Shown here: positions 16,458 to 25,193 of the stretch, one piece after another | Position numbering within the stretch: position 1 is the first letter of the stretch | Layout: the number at the start of each line of letters is the position of its first letter | Source: Catenulispora acidiphila DSM 44928 | GTDB lineage: Bacteria > Actinomycetota > Actinomycetes > Streptomycetales > Catenulisporaceae | Direction: 5' to 3' | NCBI RefSeq assembly: GCF_000024025.1 | Contig: NC_013131.1 | Location: 6,200,001-6,264,000, forward strand | Length of the DNA: 64,000 nt | Made by a program: the position numbers and the translations under genes | Notes under the pieces: generated by a model | Databases searched by the model: none | Seen by the model: only the letters and a program-made list of their open reading frames with translations | Told to the model about the DNA's origin: nothing

Positions 16458-17297
16458 CTACTTGCACTGCGCGAGCATCGCGGACTTGTCGGCGGACGTC
16501 ACAGGGAACTGATACTTGATCGCCACCTGCGCGAAGCGGACCGAATAGGAGCAGCCGATCGCTTTCAGAGGCGGCATCCAGGCAGCGGGCCCAGAATCGC
16601 CCTTGGCTTCGTTGTCGGAACCATCGACCGCCAGCAGCTCCAGCGGGTCGTTGGCCAGCTGCTCGCGCCGCGCCGCCGTCCAACCGGAGGACCCCATCTG
16701 CCAGCTGTAGGCCAGGGGTATGACGTGGTCGATCTGAATGGCGGTGGCGTTCTTCTTGGTGAACTGGATGCTCTGGCCGGTATAGGGATTGGCGAGTGTC
16801 ATCGCCTCCACGACACAGTGCGCCGCCTTACCCTTGGCCTGGTCCTGGATGTTCTGCCCGTCGCGCTCCAGAACATCGTCCCGCGTATCGCAACCGTTGC
16901 CGGCGAAGGGATCGCCGGTCGCACCATCAGTCCACGCCTGACCGAACTTATCGCGCGTATAGCCAGACAACGAGGCGGGGTTGCGAGTCCCGACGCGCCC
17001 GATCAGGTCCCGCGCCGCGCCGAGGTCCGCAGCAGAGGTAATCGGCGCAAGACCCGCCTTGGTGCCATCAGGATCGGTGAGCGGACTGACAGCATGACCG
17101 TCAGAGGACACGGGCCCCGAGGTGTTCTTCCCGCCAGCGCCACCACTGCCACCAGAAGACGCCCCCGACGAAGCACCCGCATCATCCACCGGCTTGCACC
17201 CGGCAAGCAGCGCCGCACTCACCGCGAGCGCGACAACGGGCAGCATGCGGCGAGATCCGGCTCCCGCGAAGGCCTTGGAACGTATTCGGTGCACCAT
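16458..17297 (-). CDS. HNH-endonuclease-family (DUF1524) lipoprotein
   Basis: The start at ATG 17297 has GGGGAGAG upstream. The 279-residue product has a basic N-terminus, a hydrophobic core and lipobox LLAGC (Cys about residue 34). A Gly/Ser linker leads to a DUF1524/GmrSD-type HNH domain: IDHVIPLAYSW, NDPLELLAVDGSDNEAKGD and AAWMPP. In this family these form the beta-beta-alpha metal nuclease core. The lipobox predicts anchoring on the outside of the membrane. Surface HNH nucleases of this type are common in actinomycetes and may act on extracellular DNA; that role is inference. Confidence 0.82.
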   Translation of the reverse strand: MVHRIRSKAFAGAGSRRMLPVVALAVSAALLAGCKPVDDAGASSGASSGGSGGAGGKNTSGPVSSDGHAVSPLTDPDGTKAGLAPITSAADLGAARDLIGRVGTRNPASLSGYTRDKFGQAWTDGATGDPFAGNGCDTRDDVLERDGQNIQDQAKGKAAHCVVEAMTLANPYTGQSIQFTKKNATAIQIDHVIPLAYSWQMGSSGWTAARREQLANDPLELLAVDGSDNEAKGDSGPAAWMPPLKAIGCSYSVRFAQVAIKYQFPVTSADKSAMLAQCK

Positions 17298-17362
17298 GAT
17301 TCACTCTCCCCTAAGGCTTCTGTGACGCCCCGTGTGCCCCGACTCCGGCGTCCGACACGCCC

Positions 17363-18007
17363 CTATTCGGATGCCGACCAGGTGAGTCGCCCCACAGCTT
17401 GATCGAATTCCGTGATCGCCTGGTGCGTGGTGAACCCAGCTACGGCTTGGACACTCAGATCGATCGACAGCCATCGCACATCGTTCGGGACCGCGACCAC
17501 GTACTCGACCCGCTGAGGGGATGGAGACACGTCGGTTCCGTCCTCGATATCGGGACCCGCGAAGCTGTGGTCTATCCGAACGGCAACGGATCCCGCGATC
17601 AAGCCGGTACGCGCGCCGGCGTTGTTCCGGGCCACGTGTGCGATTACCTCGATCGGATCCGGCACTGTCGCTGCCGGGATCACGACCTCTGCGACAAGGA
17701 CAGCAGCGCCTGGCAGCGCCGCCGCATGAGGCTTCGGCGCCGGCACCAGCAGCTCGATTCCACGCCTGGAGCGGGCTGCGGTGATCTGGGCTGCGAACTG
17801 GCCGTTGAACAGGGTCCTGCCCTGCTCGGCGGCGTCGGCTGGGATCCCGTCGAACAGCACGTCCAAGAAGGCGTTGACGTCCGCCTCCGCATGTTCGTCC
17901 AAGCGGATGCGGTACCAGTCTTCGCCGAATTCGAGACAGTACGTAATCGGTTGGCGCTCAGGGGTTACGGAAGCCATAGGCGTCTTTGTACACTCGTCCA
18001 CCGTCAC
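17363..18007 (-). CDS. hypothetical protein divergent from a WXG toxin gene
   Basis: The 214-residue frame starts with GTG at 18007; an internal ATG at 17977 (MASVTPERQPITYCLEFGED) may be the true start. No signal or membrane segment is visible. The sequence is mixed alpha/beta with YCLEFGEDWYRIRL and PQRVEYVVAVPNDVRWLSID. I do not recognise it. It faces away from the toxin gene, separated by 50 bp, so the two may share a control region. Confidence 0.55.
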   Translation of the reverse strand: MTVDECTKTPMASVTPERQPITYCLEFGEDWYRIRLDEHAEADVNAFLDVLFDGIPADAAEQGRTLFNGQFAAQITAARSRRGIELLVPAPKPHAAALPGAAVLVAEVVIPAATVPDPIEVIAHVARNNAGARTGLIAGSVAVRIDHSFAGPDIEDGTDVSPSPQRVEYVVAVPNDVRWLSIDLSVQAVAGFTTHQAITEFDQAVGRLTWSASE

Positions 18008-18057
18008 GCGTCGAGATCAGTGGGGGGCGCGTCCGTGACCAACAGGGGGCTTAGATA

Positions 18058-19461
18058 GTGGTGCGTCCAAGCGGGTGGGACGTGTTGGGTTTGGACGGGG
18101 ATCCAACGCCAGGGGTGGTGGAGGCGGTCCAGGCCCTGGCAAAGGAATTCGGGGACTTCGCCCACGACGTCGAGCACTCGTGGTCGTCCCTGAACTCGTT
18201 CGGTGGCGACGCCACAGCACTGTCCTGGGTCGGGCAGACCGCCGAGGCATTCAAAGCCAGCTTCGGGCCCCTCCCCGGCCGTCTGCAGAAGCTGTACATC
18301 TCCTACAGCGAGGCCTCCGACGCCCTCGCGGCGTACTGGCCCAAGCTGCAAGCGGCACAAAACAATGCCGACTCCGCGCTGCGCCAGGGCCTGGACGCCC
18401 AAGCCGACCTCACACGCGCCACCGGCACAGCCGCCAACGCCGCCGCCGATCTGAAAACCGCCCAAGCCGGCACCGATCCAAAGTCCACCGCCGACGCCCA
18501 AACCAGCCACGACAACGCCCAAAAGGCACTCTCACAAGCCAAAGACCGCCTGGCCGCGCTCACCGCCCAAGCCCACCAAGCCCACAACGACCTCCAAACA
18601 GCTGCCAAAGACTGCGCCAAAGCACTGCACCACAGCCAATCCGACGGCATCCACAACAAACACTGGTGGCAACACGTCGGCCAGACCCTCTCCGACATCG
18701 GCGGCAAAATCGCCCAATGGTCCGGCGAGATCGGCCAAATCGCCGTGGTCCTCGCGCCAGTCCTCAACGGCATCGCCATCCTCACCGTCGAAGTCCCCGG
18801 ACTGGACGTCGTCACCGCGAGCCTCGCCGGCGCCGACGACCTCATCGCCGAGACCGCACCCGAAGTCACCGCCGCGGGACTGGCGATCAAAGCCACCGGC
18901 GACGGACTCCAAGGCCACTGGAACGACCTCGCCCACGACGCGGTCTACCTCGGCGCCTCCCGCATAGGAGGCAAAGGCGGCAGTGAAGGCGAAGACGGGG
19001 TTCCGCCGGGAGCCATGGCTGCCCAAGACGAGAGCAGTGCCGCGGAGGCTGCCGCCCCTGATCCGATTCCGCGCGGACCTGGCGGCGGTTGGAATACGAA
19101 CGGCCGCGACCCGAGTGAGCTCGTCCCGCCGTACGCACGCCAGCGTCCTTGGACGCCCGCCGCCCCGGGCCAAGGCGCCGAGGACGGTGTCGAGTGGATA
19201 TGGAAGGAACGCGACGCGAACGGCGACGAGATCGGCCCGACGATCCGTCTCCGTGTCCACAGTGCGGACCCGACGGCGCCGGCAGGCTCGAACGCCGCGA
19301 ACGGCCCGATCTACCGCATCCAGCACGGCGCCAAATATCAGGATGCCGACGGCAACCTGCATCCCCAGGGAATCCACAACAAGGACAGCCCGAACTACGA
19401 CGAGGATGCGATCAACGACACTCATATACCCTGGCCGTTGATTCTCAAGCTGCCCTGGTGA
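18058..19461 (+). CDS. WXG-type polymorphic toxin, candidate type VII secretion substrate
   Basis: The GTG-started 467-residue product follows an AGGGGG box. Residues 1-100 resemble WXG100/LXG export domains: helical, with Trp57-Val-Gly59 in a helix turn (LSWVGQTAEAF). A long coiled-coil-like Ala/Gln/Asp-rich region spans about 105-205. A hydrophobic segment follows near 222-250, then a low-complexity linker (315-370). The C-terminal about 95 residues look like a toxin module: EWIWKERDANGDEIGPTIRL, SADPTAPAGSNAANGPIYRI and a terminal NDTHIPWP. The PAGSNA and DTHIPWP signatures recall polymorphic toxin type 30, assigned from memory. A small gene 16 bp downstream fits as immunity protein. Confidence 0.75.
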   Translation: MVRPSGWDVLGLDGDPTPGVVEAVQALAKEFGDFAHDVEHSWSSLNSFGGDATALSWVGQTAEAFKASFGPLPGRLQKLYISYSEASDALAAYWPKLQAAQNNADSALRQGLDAQADLTRATGTAANAAADLKTAQAGTDPKSTADAQTSHDNAQKALSQAKDRLAALTAQAHQAHNDLQTAAKDCAKALHHSQSDGIHNKHWWQHVGQTLSDIGGKIAQWSGEIGQIAVVLAPVLNGIAILTVEVPGLDVVTASLAGADDLIAETAPEVTAAGLAIKATGDGLQGHWNDLAHDAVYLGASRIGGKGGSEGEDGVPPGAMAAQDESSAAEAAAPDPIPRGPGGGWNTNGRDPSELVPPYARQRPWTPAAPGQGAEDGVEWIWKERDANGDEIGPTIRLRVHSADPTAPAGSNAANGPIYRIQHGAKYQDADGNLHPQGIHNKDSPNYDEDAINDTHIPWPLILKLPW

Positions 19462-19477
19462 TCCTAGGAGGAATGTG

Positions 19478-19825
19478 ATGCCGGCTGACCCGGAGCGCCT
19501 CGCCAGTCAGCTCGCCCTGTTGCGCAGCGCGGACGCCGACGAGCGCATCGACGCGGCGGAGCAGCTCGCCGGCTGGTGGCGTCATCTCGATCGCGATCAG
19601 GTGGCGTCGGCGGCTCGCAGCCTCGCGGCAGCCGTCGTGACCGAGTCGGACAAGGCAGCGAGCGAAGCCGAGCTTCACGCGCTTGTCGAACTCGATAACG
19701 CGGGCTCGTACACCCGCGACGACGTTGTCGTGCTGTCGGGACGCAGCAGGAGTTCTCTCCATCCCGACGATCTGGAGTACGCGGAAATCCTTGAGGAGAA
19801 GTTCGGCTCGTTGTTCGCAAGCTGA
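19478..19825 (+). CDS. candidate immunity protein for the upstream toxin
   Basis: The ATG at 19478 follows AGGAGGA; the frame could also begin 3 nt earlier at a GTG. The 115-residue product is acidic and predicted all-helical, with two HEAT-like helix pairs (RSADADERIDAAEQLAGWW and RDQVASAARSLAAAVV) and an acidic end (DDLEYAEILEEKFGS). Small acidic proteins directly after a polymorphic toxin are typically its immunity partner. That function rests on position; the family is not recognised. Confidence 0.65.
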   Translation: MPADPERLASQLALLRSADADERIDAAEQLAGWWRHLDRDQVASAARSLAAAVVTESDKAASEAELHALVELDNAGSYTRDDVVVLSGRSRSSLHPDDLEYAEILEEKFGSLFAS

Positions 19826-19975
19826 CAGGCCGCCCCGGCTGTATCGGCGTCGGACCCGCTCCGGGCGGACCCACAAACGCGAAGCCCAGTAGGCTGAAGG
19901 CGTGCACTGCGTACTGGAGAACCACCTGCGGCCCGTCCGCCGAGCGGTGTTCGAACGAGGCGAAAGGCCAGGTCG

Positions 19976-20884
19976 ATGATCGAATTCGACGGCAATATGC
20001 CCGATTTGGTAGATCCTGTGGCGATATGTGCATTCGAGGGGTGGAACGACGCCGGGGAGGCTGCGTCCAACGCGGTGAAGCACCTGGCGGAGGCCTATGC
20101 CGGTGCGGGGCGGATGTTCGCGGCGCTGGACGGCGAGGACTATTACGACTACCAGGTGCACCGGCCGATGGTCGCCGCGGTGGACGACCGGCGGCAGGTG
20201 ATCTGGCCCACGACGCGCTTCTCGGTGGTGCGGGCGCCGGCGCGGCTGCTGCCCGGCGACGCGCACGAGGAGCCGCGGGACCTGGTGCTGGTGCACGGCG
20301 TGGAGCCGAACATGCGCTGGCGCTCGTTCTGCGAGGAGGTGCTCGGGCTGGCGCGGGATCTGGGCGTCGGGCAGATCATCACGCTCGGCGCGTACCTCGC
20401 CGACGTGCCCCACACCCGGCCGACGCCGGTGACCGGCACCAGCTCGGACGAGGCGTACCAGGCGCTGTTCGACGTGGAGCCGCCCACGTACGAGGGACCG
20501 GTGGGGATCACCGGAGTCTTCCAGGAGGCCTGCCACCACGCGGGCATCCCGCTGATGTCGTTCTGGGCCGCGGTGCCGCACTACGTGGCGCACCCGCCGG
20601 TGCCGAAGGCGACGCTGGCACTGCTGCGGCGGCTGGAGGACGTGCTGGACCTGTCGGTGCCGACGAAGCGGCTCGCCGAGGAGGCGCAGTCGTGGGAGGC
20701 CGGGGTCGACGAGCTGGCCGAGAACGACGCCGAAGTCGGCGAGTACGTCCGGACGCTGGAAGAGCAGCGGGACAACGAGGACGCCGCGGACTCGCCGGAG
20801 GCCAGCGGCGAGGCGATCGCGCGGGAGTTCGAGCGGTACCTGCGACGGCAGGAGCGGCGACGGGGGTCGTCGGAGGAAGGCTAG
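19976..20884 (+). CDS. PAC2-family protein
   Basis: The 302-residue product has the PAC2 (proteasome assembly chaperone 2-like) fold: VAICAFEGWNDAGEAASNAV at the start, DLVLVHGVEPNMRWRSF, IITLGAYLADVPHTRP and GVFQEACHHAGIPLMSFWAA. A charged coiled-coil tail follows from about residue 225. Actinobacteria carry a member next to mshC; I recall that the Streptomyces gene in this position, SCO1662/ParJ, interacts with ParA, but orthology cannot be confirmed here. Function is otherwise unsettled. A strong terminator follows 20 bp downstream. Confidence 0.85.
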   Translation: MIEFDGNMPDLVDPVAICAFEGWNDAGEAASNAVKHLAEAYAGAGRMFAALDGEDYYDYQVHRPMVAAVDDRRQVIWPTTRFSVVRAPARLLPGDAHEEPRDLVLVHGVEPNMRWRSFCEEVLGLARDLGVGQIITLGAYLADVPHTRPTPVTGTSSDEAYQALFDVEPPTYEGPVGITGVFQEACHHAGIPLMSFWAAVPHYVAHPPVPKATLALLRRLEDVLDLSVPTKRLAEEAQSWEAGVDELAENDAEVGEYVRTLEEQRDNEDAADSPEASGEAIAREFERYLRRQERRRGSSEEG

Positions 20885-20903
20885 AGGTAGGAACAGGACG
20901 AAA

Positions 20904-20947
20904 AACGCTGCGGCTGTCTCGAAATCTTGCGAGACAGCCGCAGCGTT
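20904..20947. terminator. strong bidirectional terminator between PAC2 and HxlR-Prx genes
   Basis: The left arm at 20904-20921 and right arm at 20930-20947 form a perfect 18-bp stem (ends AACGCTGC / GCAGCGTT) with an 8-nt loop. A short A-run flanks the left side. It lies between convergent genes. Confidence 0.85.
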
Positions 20948-20966
20948 GCGTATGCGTGCGCCTTCC

Positions 20967-21839
20967 TCAGAGCCCTGCGACGATGCGCAGCGCCTCGTCG
21001 ACCGACGCCGCCGGGTCCGGGACCGGGTAGAGCACGCCGCGGATGGTGCGCGCCGCGTCCACGATCAGGGTCGCGCGCTTGAGGCGGTCGGCGCCGGCGG
21101 CGCGGAACGTGGGCAGGCGAAGCGCGGCGGCGAGCTGGAGTGCCTGGTCGGAGAGCAGCGGGAACGGCAGGCTCTCCAGCTCGGCGAAGCGCGCCAGCTG
21201 CTCGGGGCGCTGCGTGCAGACGCCGACCACGGCGGCATCGGCGGCGGCGAACTCGGGCAGGCGGTCGCGGAAGGTGCGGGCCTCCAGGGTGCACCCCGGG
21301 CCGCCGGGCACGTCGGACCAGCCGGGCGCCAGGCCGGGATCGACGGCCGGCGAGCCGGGGAACGTGTACAGGACCGTCCACTTGGCGCCGGCGGAGACCG
21401 GGTCGGTCGGCGCACGGTCAGCGTCCGGAAGCGTCAGGGCGGGGAGGCCGGTACCGACCAGCGCGTGCACCCGACGGGCCTCGGCCGAGGCGGGCTCGGA
21501 GGTGGCGGTGAGGGTGCCATCGCCCATGACGTGCTGCGCGCCCCAGTTCTGCAACGCGATCAGCACCGGCAACAGCCCGCGCCCGGCATCGGTGAGGTGG
21601 TACTCGAAGCGCGCCGGACGATCAGAGTACTGACGCCGCTCCAGCACCCCGCGGTCGACCAGCATCGCCAACCGCTCGGTCAGCACCTTGCGGCTGACCC
21701 CCAGCTCCGCGGCCAGCTCCGAGAACCGCGTGACACCCCCGGCCACATCCCGCACGACCAGCAGCGTCCACCAGTCCCCCACGACATCCAGCGCCTGCGC
21801 AATGGAGCAGTCGGTATCGCCGATGCGGGTGTACTTCAC
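20967..21839 (-). CDS. HxlR-type regulator fused to a peroxiredoxin-like domain
   Basis: The GTG-started 290-residue product has two domains. Residues 1-105 are an HxlR/MarR-like winged helix with the conserved Cys11 (DCSIAQALDVVGDWWTLLVV), the redox-sensing position in some HxlR proteins. Residues 125-290 are an AhpC/PrxQ-like thioredoxin fold with PGCTLEARTFRD (Cys183 as likely peroxidatic residue), Cys208 in VVGVCTQRP, and FPLLSD. The second PrxQ cysteine is replaced by Arg. A combined peroxide sensor-repressor is the simplest reading. The divergent MFS gene shares its 53-bp control region, and mshC lies beyond, so a thiol-stress role is plausible but inferred. Confidence 0.82.
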   Translation of the reverse strand: MKYTRIGDTDCSIAQALDVVGDWWTLLVVRDVAGGVTRFSELAAELGVSRKVLTERLAMLVDRGVLERRQYSDRPARFEYHLTDAGRGLLPVLIALQNWGAQHVMGDGTLTATSEPASAEARRVHALVGTGLPALTLPDADRAPTDPVSAGAKWTVLYTFPGSPAVDPGLAPGWSDVPGGPGCTLEARTFRDRLPEFAAADAAVVGVCTQRPEQLARFAELESLPFPLLSDQALQLAAALRLPTFRAAGADRLKRATLIVDAARTIRGVLYPVPDPAASVDEALRIVAGL

Positions 21840-21892
21840 GGAGTCAGTATAGTCGGTTCACAATGGGAACTGACTCGGGAGGGACACCTTTG
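21840..21892. promoter_or_regulatory. divergent promoter with inverted repeat between hxlR-prx and MFS genes
   Basis: GAGTCAGT (21841-21848) and ACTGACTC (21869-21876) form an 8-bp inverted repeat 20 bp apart, with inner arms GTTC (21856-21859) and GAAC (21867-21870). TATACT on the minus strand overlaps the left arm and lies 6 nt before the GTG at 21839. It is a probable autoregulatory HxlR operator. Confidence 0.55.
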
Positions 21893-23791
21893 ATGAGGAA
21901 GAATGCGGCCACTGGGGCTGCGGCAGTGCCAGACAACGGATCGACCGCGCCGCCACCCCGGTCAGTCGCCACCGCAGCGCTGCCACAGACCACGCCCACC
22001 GAACTGCCGCTGACCGCAGCATTGCCGCCGCAGACGGCACCAATCGCGCCGCCGCAGACGGCACCAATCGCGCTGCCGCAGACCCCTACTGCTCACCCCG
22101 CCAAAGCAGCGCCGCCGCAGACCGCACCAGCCGCACCGCCACCGCCGCGCGCAACATCGCCAGCGCACACCGCACCGACCGCGCCGCCGCAGACCGCACC
22201 GACCGCGCTGTCGCAGGCCACTACTGCCCAGCCCGCCAAAGCAGCGCCGCCGCAGACCGCACCAGCCGCACCGCCACCGCCGCGCGCAACATCGCCAGCG
22301 CACACCGCACCAGCCGCGCCGCCGCAGACCGCACCGACCGCGCTGTCGCAGGCCACTACTGCCCAGCCCTCCAAAGCAGCGCCGCCGCAGACCGCACCCG
22401 CCGCACCGCCACCGCCGCGCGCAACATCGCCAGCGCACACCGCACCGACCGCGCCGCCGCAGCCCAGCGCCGCCCAACCTTCCACCACCGCCGAACCCCC
22501 CACCGCCGCGCCACCCACCACCCCCACCCGCTCCTGGTTCTGGCGCTACTTCGCCGGCTCCACCGTCAGTCGCGTCGGCACCGCCGTGACCACCGTTGCG
22601 CTCCCGCTGACCGCGCTGGCGGCGGCGCATGCGACGAGTTTCGAGGTCGGGGTGGTCACTGCTGCCGGGTATGCGGCTTGGGCTGTGGTGGGGTTGCCGG
22701 CGGGGGTGGTGGTGGGGCGGTTGCCGTTGCGGGGGACGCAGATCGCTATGGATTTGGTGCGGGCTGGGGCTTTGGTGTCTGTGCCGGTGGCTTGGTGGTT
22801 CGGGTCGGTGACGGTGGCTCAGTTGGTGGTGGTCGCTTTGGTGGTGGGGGTGGCGTCGGTGGTGTTCGATGTCGGGAATGCCACGATGCTGCCGTTCTTG
22901 GTCGGCAAGGAGGAGCTGACTGCTCGCAACAGCCTTACGTCGGGGGCTGAGGCGGTGACCACGTTGGCGGGGCCGTCGGTGGGTGGGGCGTTGGTGCAGG
23001 CGGTCGGCGGGGCGGTGGCGATCGTGGTGGATGTTGTCAGCTACCTGGTGTCGGCGTTCTTGGTGCGGAATGTGCCGCGGCCGCCCCGTTCGTCACAGTC
23101 GCCGCAGGTCGGCGCGGGTTCGGCGAAGGGCAGTATTCGGGCGTCGATTCGGGAGGGGTGGCACTTCCTCATCCGCGAGCCGGTGCAGCGGGCGAATCTG
23201 TGGATCGCGACGTCGATGAACTTCGTCTGTGGCGCGTTGTTGGCGCTCACGCCGCTGTTCCTGGTGCGGACGCTGGGATTGAGCGCGGCGTGGGTGGGCG
23301 CGACGATGGCGACCGAGGGGGTGGGGAGCTTGCTGGGGGCGTCGCTCACGCCGCGGCTGACCCGGCGTATCGGCACTGGGCGGGCGCTGCTCGCCGTGTC
23401 GCTGATGCTCCCGCTCAGTTTCGCGCCGATGCCGTTGGCGGGGCGCGGGTGGGCTGCGGGGGTGTTCGCGCTGGGCAATGCGGCGTTCGCCGGGATGGTC
23501 GTCGTCGCGAGCATCGTGGCGCGCACCTATCGCCAGATCGCGACGCCGACCGAGTTGCTGCCGCGGGTGATGGCGACGGTGCGCGTCGTCTCCTGGGGGG
23601 TGATCCCGATCGGCGCGCTGGCCGCCGGGAGTGTCGCGTCCTGGTACGGCCCGCGCGCCGCGCTGTGGTGCACCGCCGTGGCCACGCTCGCCGTGCCGAC
23701 GCTGGTGCTGACCAGTCCGATCCGCACGCGGCGGGAGATGTCCGAGAGCCCGGAATCCCTTACAGCGCCACGCCCAGCAGCGCGTCCGTGA
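21893..23791 (+). CDS. MFS transporter with a long Pro/Ala repeat N-terminus
   Basis: The ATG at 21893 has GGGAGG nearby; an ATG at 21863 lies inside the operator region and seems less likely. The 632-residue product has about 210 residues of Ala/Pro/Thr/Gln low complexity, including 45-residue direct repeats. A 12-span MFS domain of the EntS-like/DHA3 type follows ([53 protein letters not shown]). An N-terminal disordered extension of this size is unusual for the family. Export of a drug or metabolite in response to the divergent HxlR-type regulator is the likely role. The gene overlaps the convergent mshC by 32 bp. Confidence 0.8.
   Translation: MRKNAATGAAAVPDNGSTAPPPRSVATAALPQTTPTELPLTAALPPQTAPIAPPQTAPIALPQTPTAHPAKAAPPQTAPAAPPPPRATSPAHTAPTAPPQTAPTALSQATTAQPAKAAPPQTAPAAPPPPRATSPAHTAPAAPPQTAPTALSQATTAQPSKAAPPQTAPAAPPPPRATSPAHTAPTAPPQPSAAQPSTTAEPPTAAPPTTPTRSWFWRYFAGSTVSRVGTAVTTVALPLTALAAAHATSFEVGVVTAAGYAAWAVVGLPAGVVVGRLPLRGTQIAMDLVRAGALVSVPVAWWFGSVTVAQLVVVALVVGVASVVFDVGNATMLPFLVGKEELTARNSLTSGAEAVTTLAGPSVGGALVQAVGGAVAIVVDVVSYLVSAFLVRNVPRPPRSSQSPQVGAGSAKGSIRASIREGWHFLIREPVQRANLWIATSMNFVCGALLALTPLFLVRTLGLSAAWVGATMATEGVGSLLGASLTPRLTRRIGTGRALLAVSLMLPLSFAPMPLAGRGWAAGVFALGNAAFAGMVVVASIVARTYRQIATPTELLPRVMATVRVVSWGVIPIGALAAGSVASWYGPRAALWCTAVATLAVPTLVLTSPIRTRREMSESPESLTAPRPAARP
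22103..22462 (+). repeat. 135-bp in-frame direct repeats within the MFS gene
   Basis: Copies begin at 22103, 22238 and 22373, exactly 135 bp apart. The third is partial, to about 22462. Each starts AAAGCAGCGCCGCCGCAG and encodes 45 residues beginning KAAPPQTAP. The copies are nearly identical at the base level, which indicates recent expansion. Confidence 0.9.
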
Positions 23792-25043
23792 TCCGGCTGA
23801 TCTGTCCCGGTGCCGCCGTGTTCCGCTGTGCCGAAGCCGCGGCGGTGTCGTCGCCGTCGGCGGCCTCCTGCCGGGCCACCCAGGCGTCGATCACCGCGAG
23901 CGCCCCCGGCGCGTCGAGGTCGTCGGCGATCCGCGCGCGCACCGCGTCCAGCACGTCGTCCGCCGGGACGCCGTCGGGCCGGGACACCGCCGCACGCCAG
24001 CGCGCCAGGCGGGCCACGGCGCTCACCAGGTCGGCGTCGGTCCACTCCCAGTCGGTGCGGTAGTGGTGCGCCAGCAGTGCCAGGCGGATCGCCATGGGGT
24101 CGACGCCGGCGTGGCGGAGCTTGGAGACCAGGACCAGGTTGCCCTTGGACTTCGACATCTTCTCGCCATCCAGGCCGACCATGCCGGAGTGCACGTAGCT
24201 GTGCGCGTAGGGCCGCTGCCCGGTGACCACCTGCGCCTCGGAGGCGCCCATCTCGTGGTGCGGGAAGGCCAGGTCGCTGCCGCCGCCCTGCAGGTCGATG
24301 CCCATGCCCAGGTGCTCCAGGGCGATCGCGGCGCACTCGATGTGCCAGCCGGGGCGGCCGGGCTTCAGACCCGCGGCGCGCGCCTGCTCGCCGGGCTCCC
24401 AGGACGGCTCGCCCTCGCGTTCGGCCTGCCAGAGCAGGCAGTCCAGCGGGTCCTTCTTGCCGGGGCGGCCCGGGTCGCCGCCGCGCTCGCCGAAGGTGGT
24501 GAGCATCTCGGGGGCGTCCAGGTGCGCGACGGCGCCGAAGGCGGGGTCGGCGTGCACCGAGAAGTAGACGTCGCCGTCCACGTCGTAGGCGGCGCCGCGC
24601 TCCAGCAGCTTCACGACCAGGTCCACGACCAGCGGGATCGACTCCACGGCGCCGACGTAGTGCTGCGGCGGCAGGATGCGCAGGGCGGTCATGTCCTCGC
24701 GGAACAGAGCGGTCTCGGACTCCGCGAGCGCCTCCCAGTCCCGGCCGGTGGCCGCGGCGCGCTCCAGCAGCGGGTCGTCGACGTCGGTGACGTTCTGCAC
24801 GTAGGACACCGGGTGTCCGGCGTCCAGCCAGGCGCGCTGGATCAGGTCGAACGTCAGGTAGGTGTTGGCGTGTCCCATGTGGGTCGCGTCGTAGGGCGTG
24901 ATGCCGCACACGTAGATGCGGGCCGCCTCGCCGGGGGCCGCCGCGGGCGTGGGCACCAGGCCCTGCGCCGCGGTGTCGTGGAGCCGGACGGCGGAGCCGT
25001 GGCCGGGCAGTTCGGGGACCTCGGGGGCGGGCCATGCGTGCAT
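23760..25043 (-). CDS. mshC: mycothiol ligase MshC (Cys-GlcN-Ins ligase)
   Basis: The 427-residue product begins [14 protein letters not shown], as mycothiol ligases do. A minus-strand TAGGAT lies 7 nt before this ATG, and it is preferred over longer starts. It is a cysteinyl-tRNA synthetase paralogue: HxGH-type [30 protein letters not shown], and KMSKSKGN. It lacks the long anticodon-binding region, which separates MshC from CysS. It joins cysteine to GlcN-Ins using ATP, the third-stage step in mycothiol synthesis, in the cytoplasm. A GNAT gene lies upstream on the same strand, and the SCO1664/DUF3090 set, its usual actinobacterial neighbourhood, lies beyond. Confidence 0.94.
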   Translation of the reverse strand: MHAWPAPEVPELPGHGSAVRLHDTAAQGLVPTPAAAPGEAARIYVCGITPYDATHMGHANTYLTFDLIQRAWLDAGHPVSYVQNVTDVDDPLLERAAATGRDWEALAESETALFREDMTALRILPPQHYVGAVESIPLVVDLVVKLLERGAAYDVDGDVYFSVHADPAFGAVAHLDAPEMLTTFGERGGDPGRPGKKDPLDCLLWQAEREGEPSWEPGEQARAAGLKPGRPGWHIECAAIALEHLGMGIDLQGGGSDLAFPHHEMGASEAQVVTGQRPYAHSYVHSGMVGLDGEKMSKSKGNLVLVSKLRHAGVDPMAIRLALLAHHYRTDWEWTDADLVSAVARLARWRAAVSRPDGVPADDVLDAVRARIADDLDAPGALAVIDAWVARQEAADGDDTAAASAQRNTAAPGQISRITDALLGVAL

Positions 25044-25193
25044 GCGGATGATCCTATCGGGATCGGCGCGGACCGTGCCGGTGCGGGTTGGCAGGCGCGG
25101 CACAACCGCTGCCTGGGGCATCAGGGGAAACAGAGTGGGGACGGGGGTTTGTTCCGGGAGCGGCGGGCGCCCGGGCGGCGGACGCGGGGTGTC

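Noticed and set aside
22103-22462. Regular repeats resembling a CRISPR array
   Set aside because: The units are 135 bp, contiguous without unique spacers, in frame with a transporter gene, and no cas gene is near.
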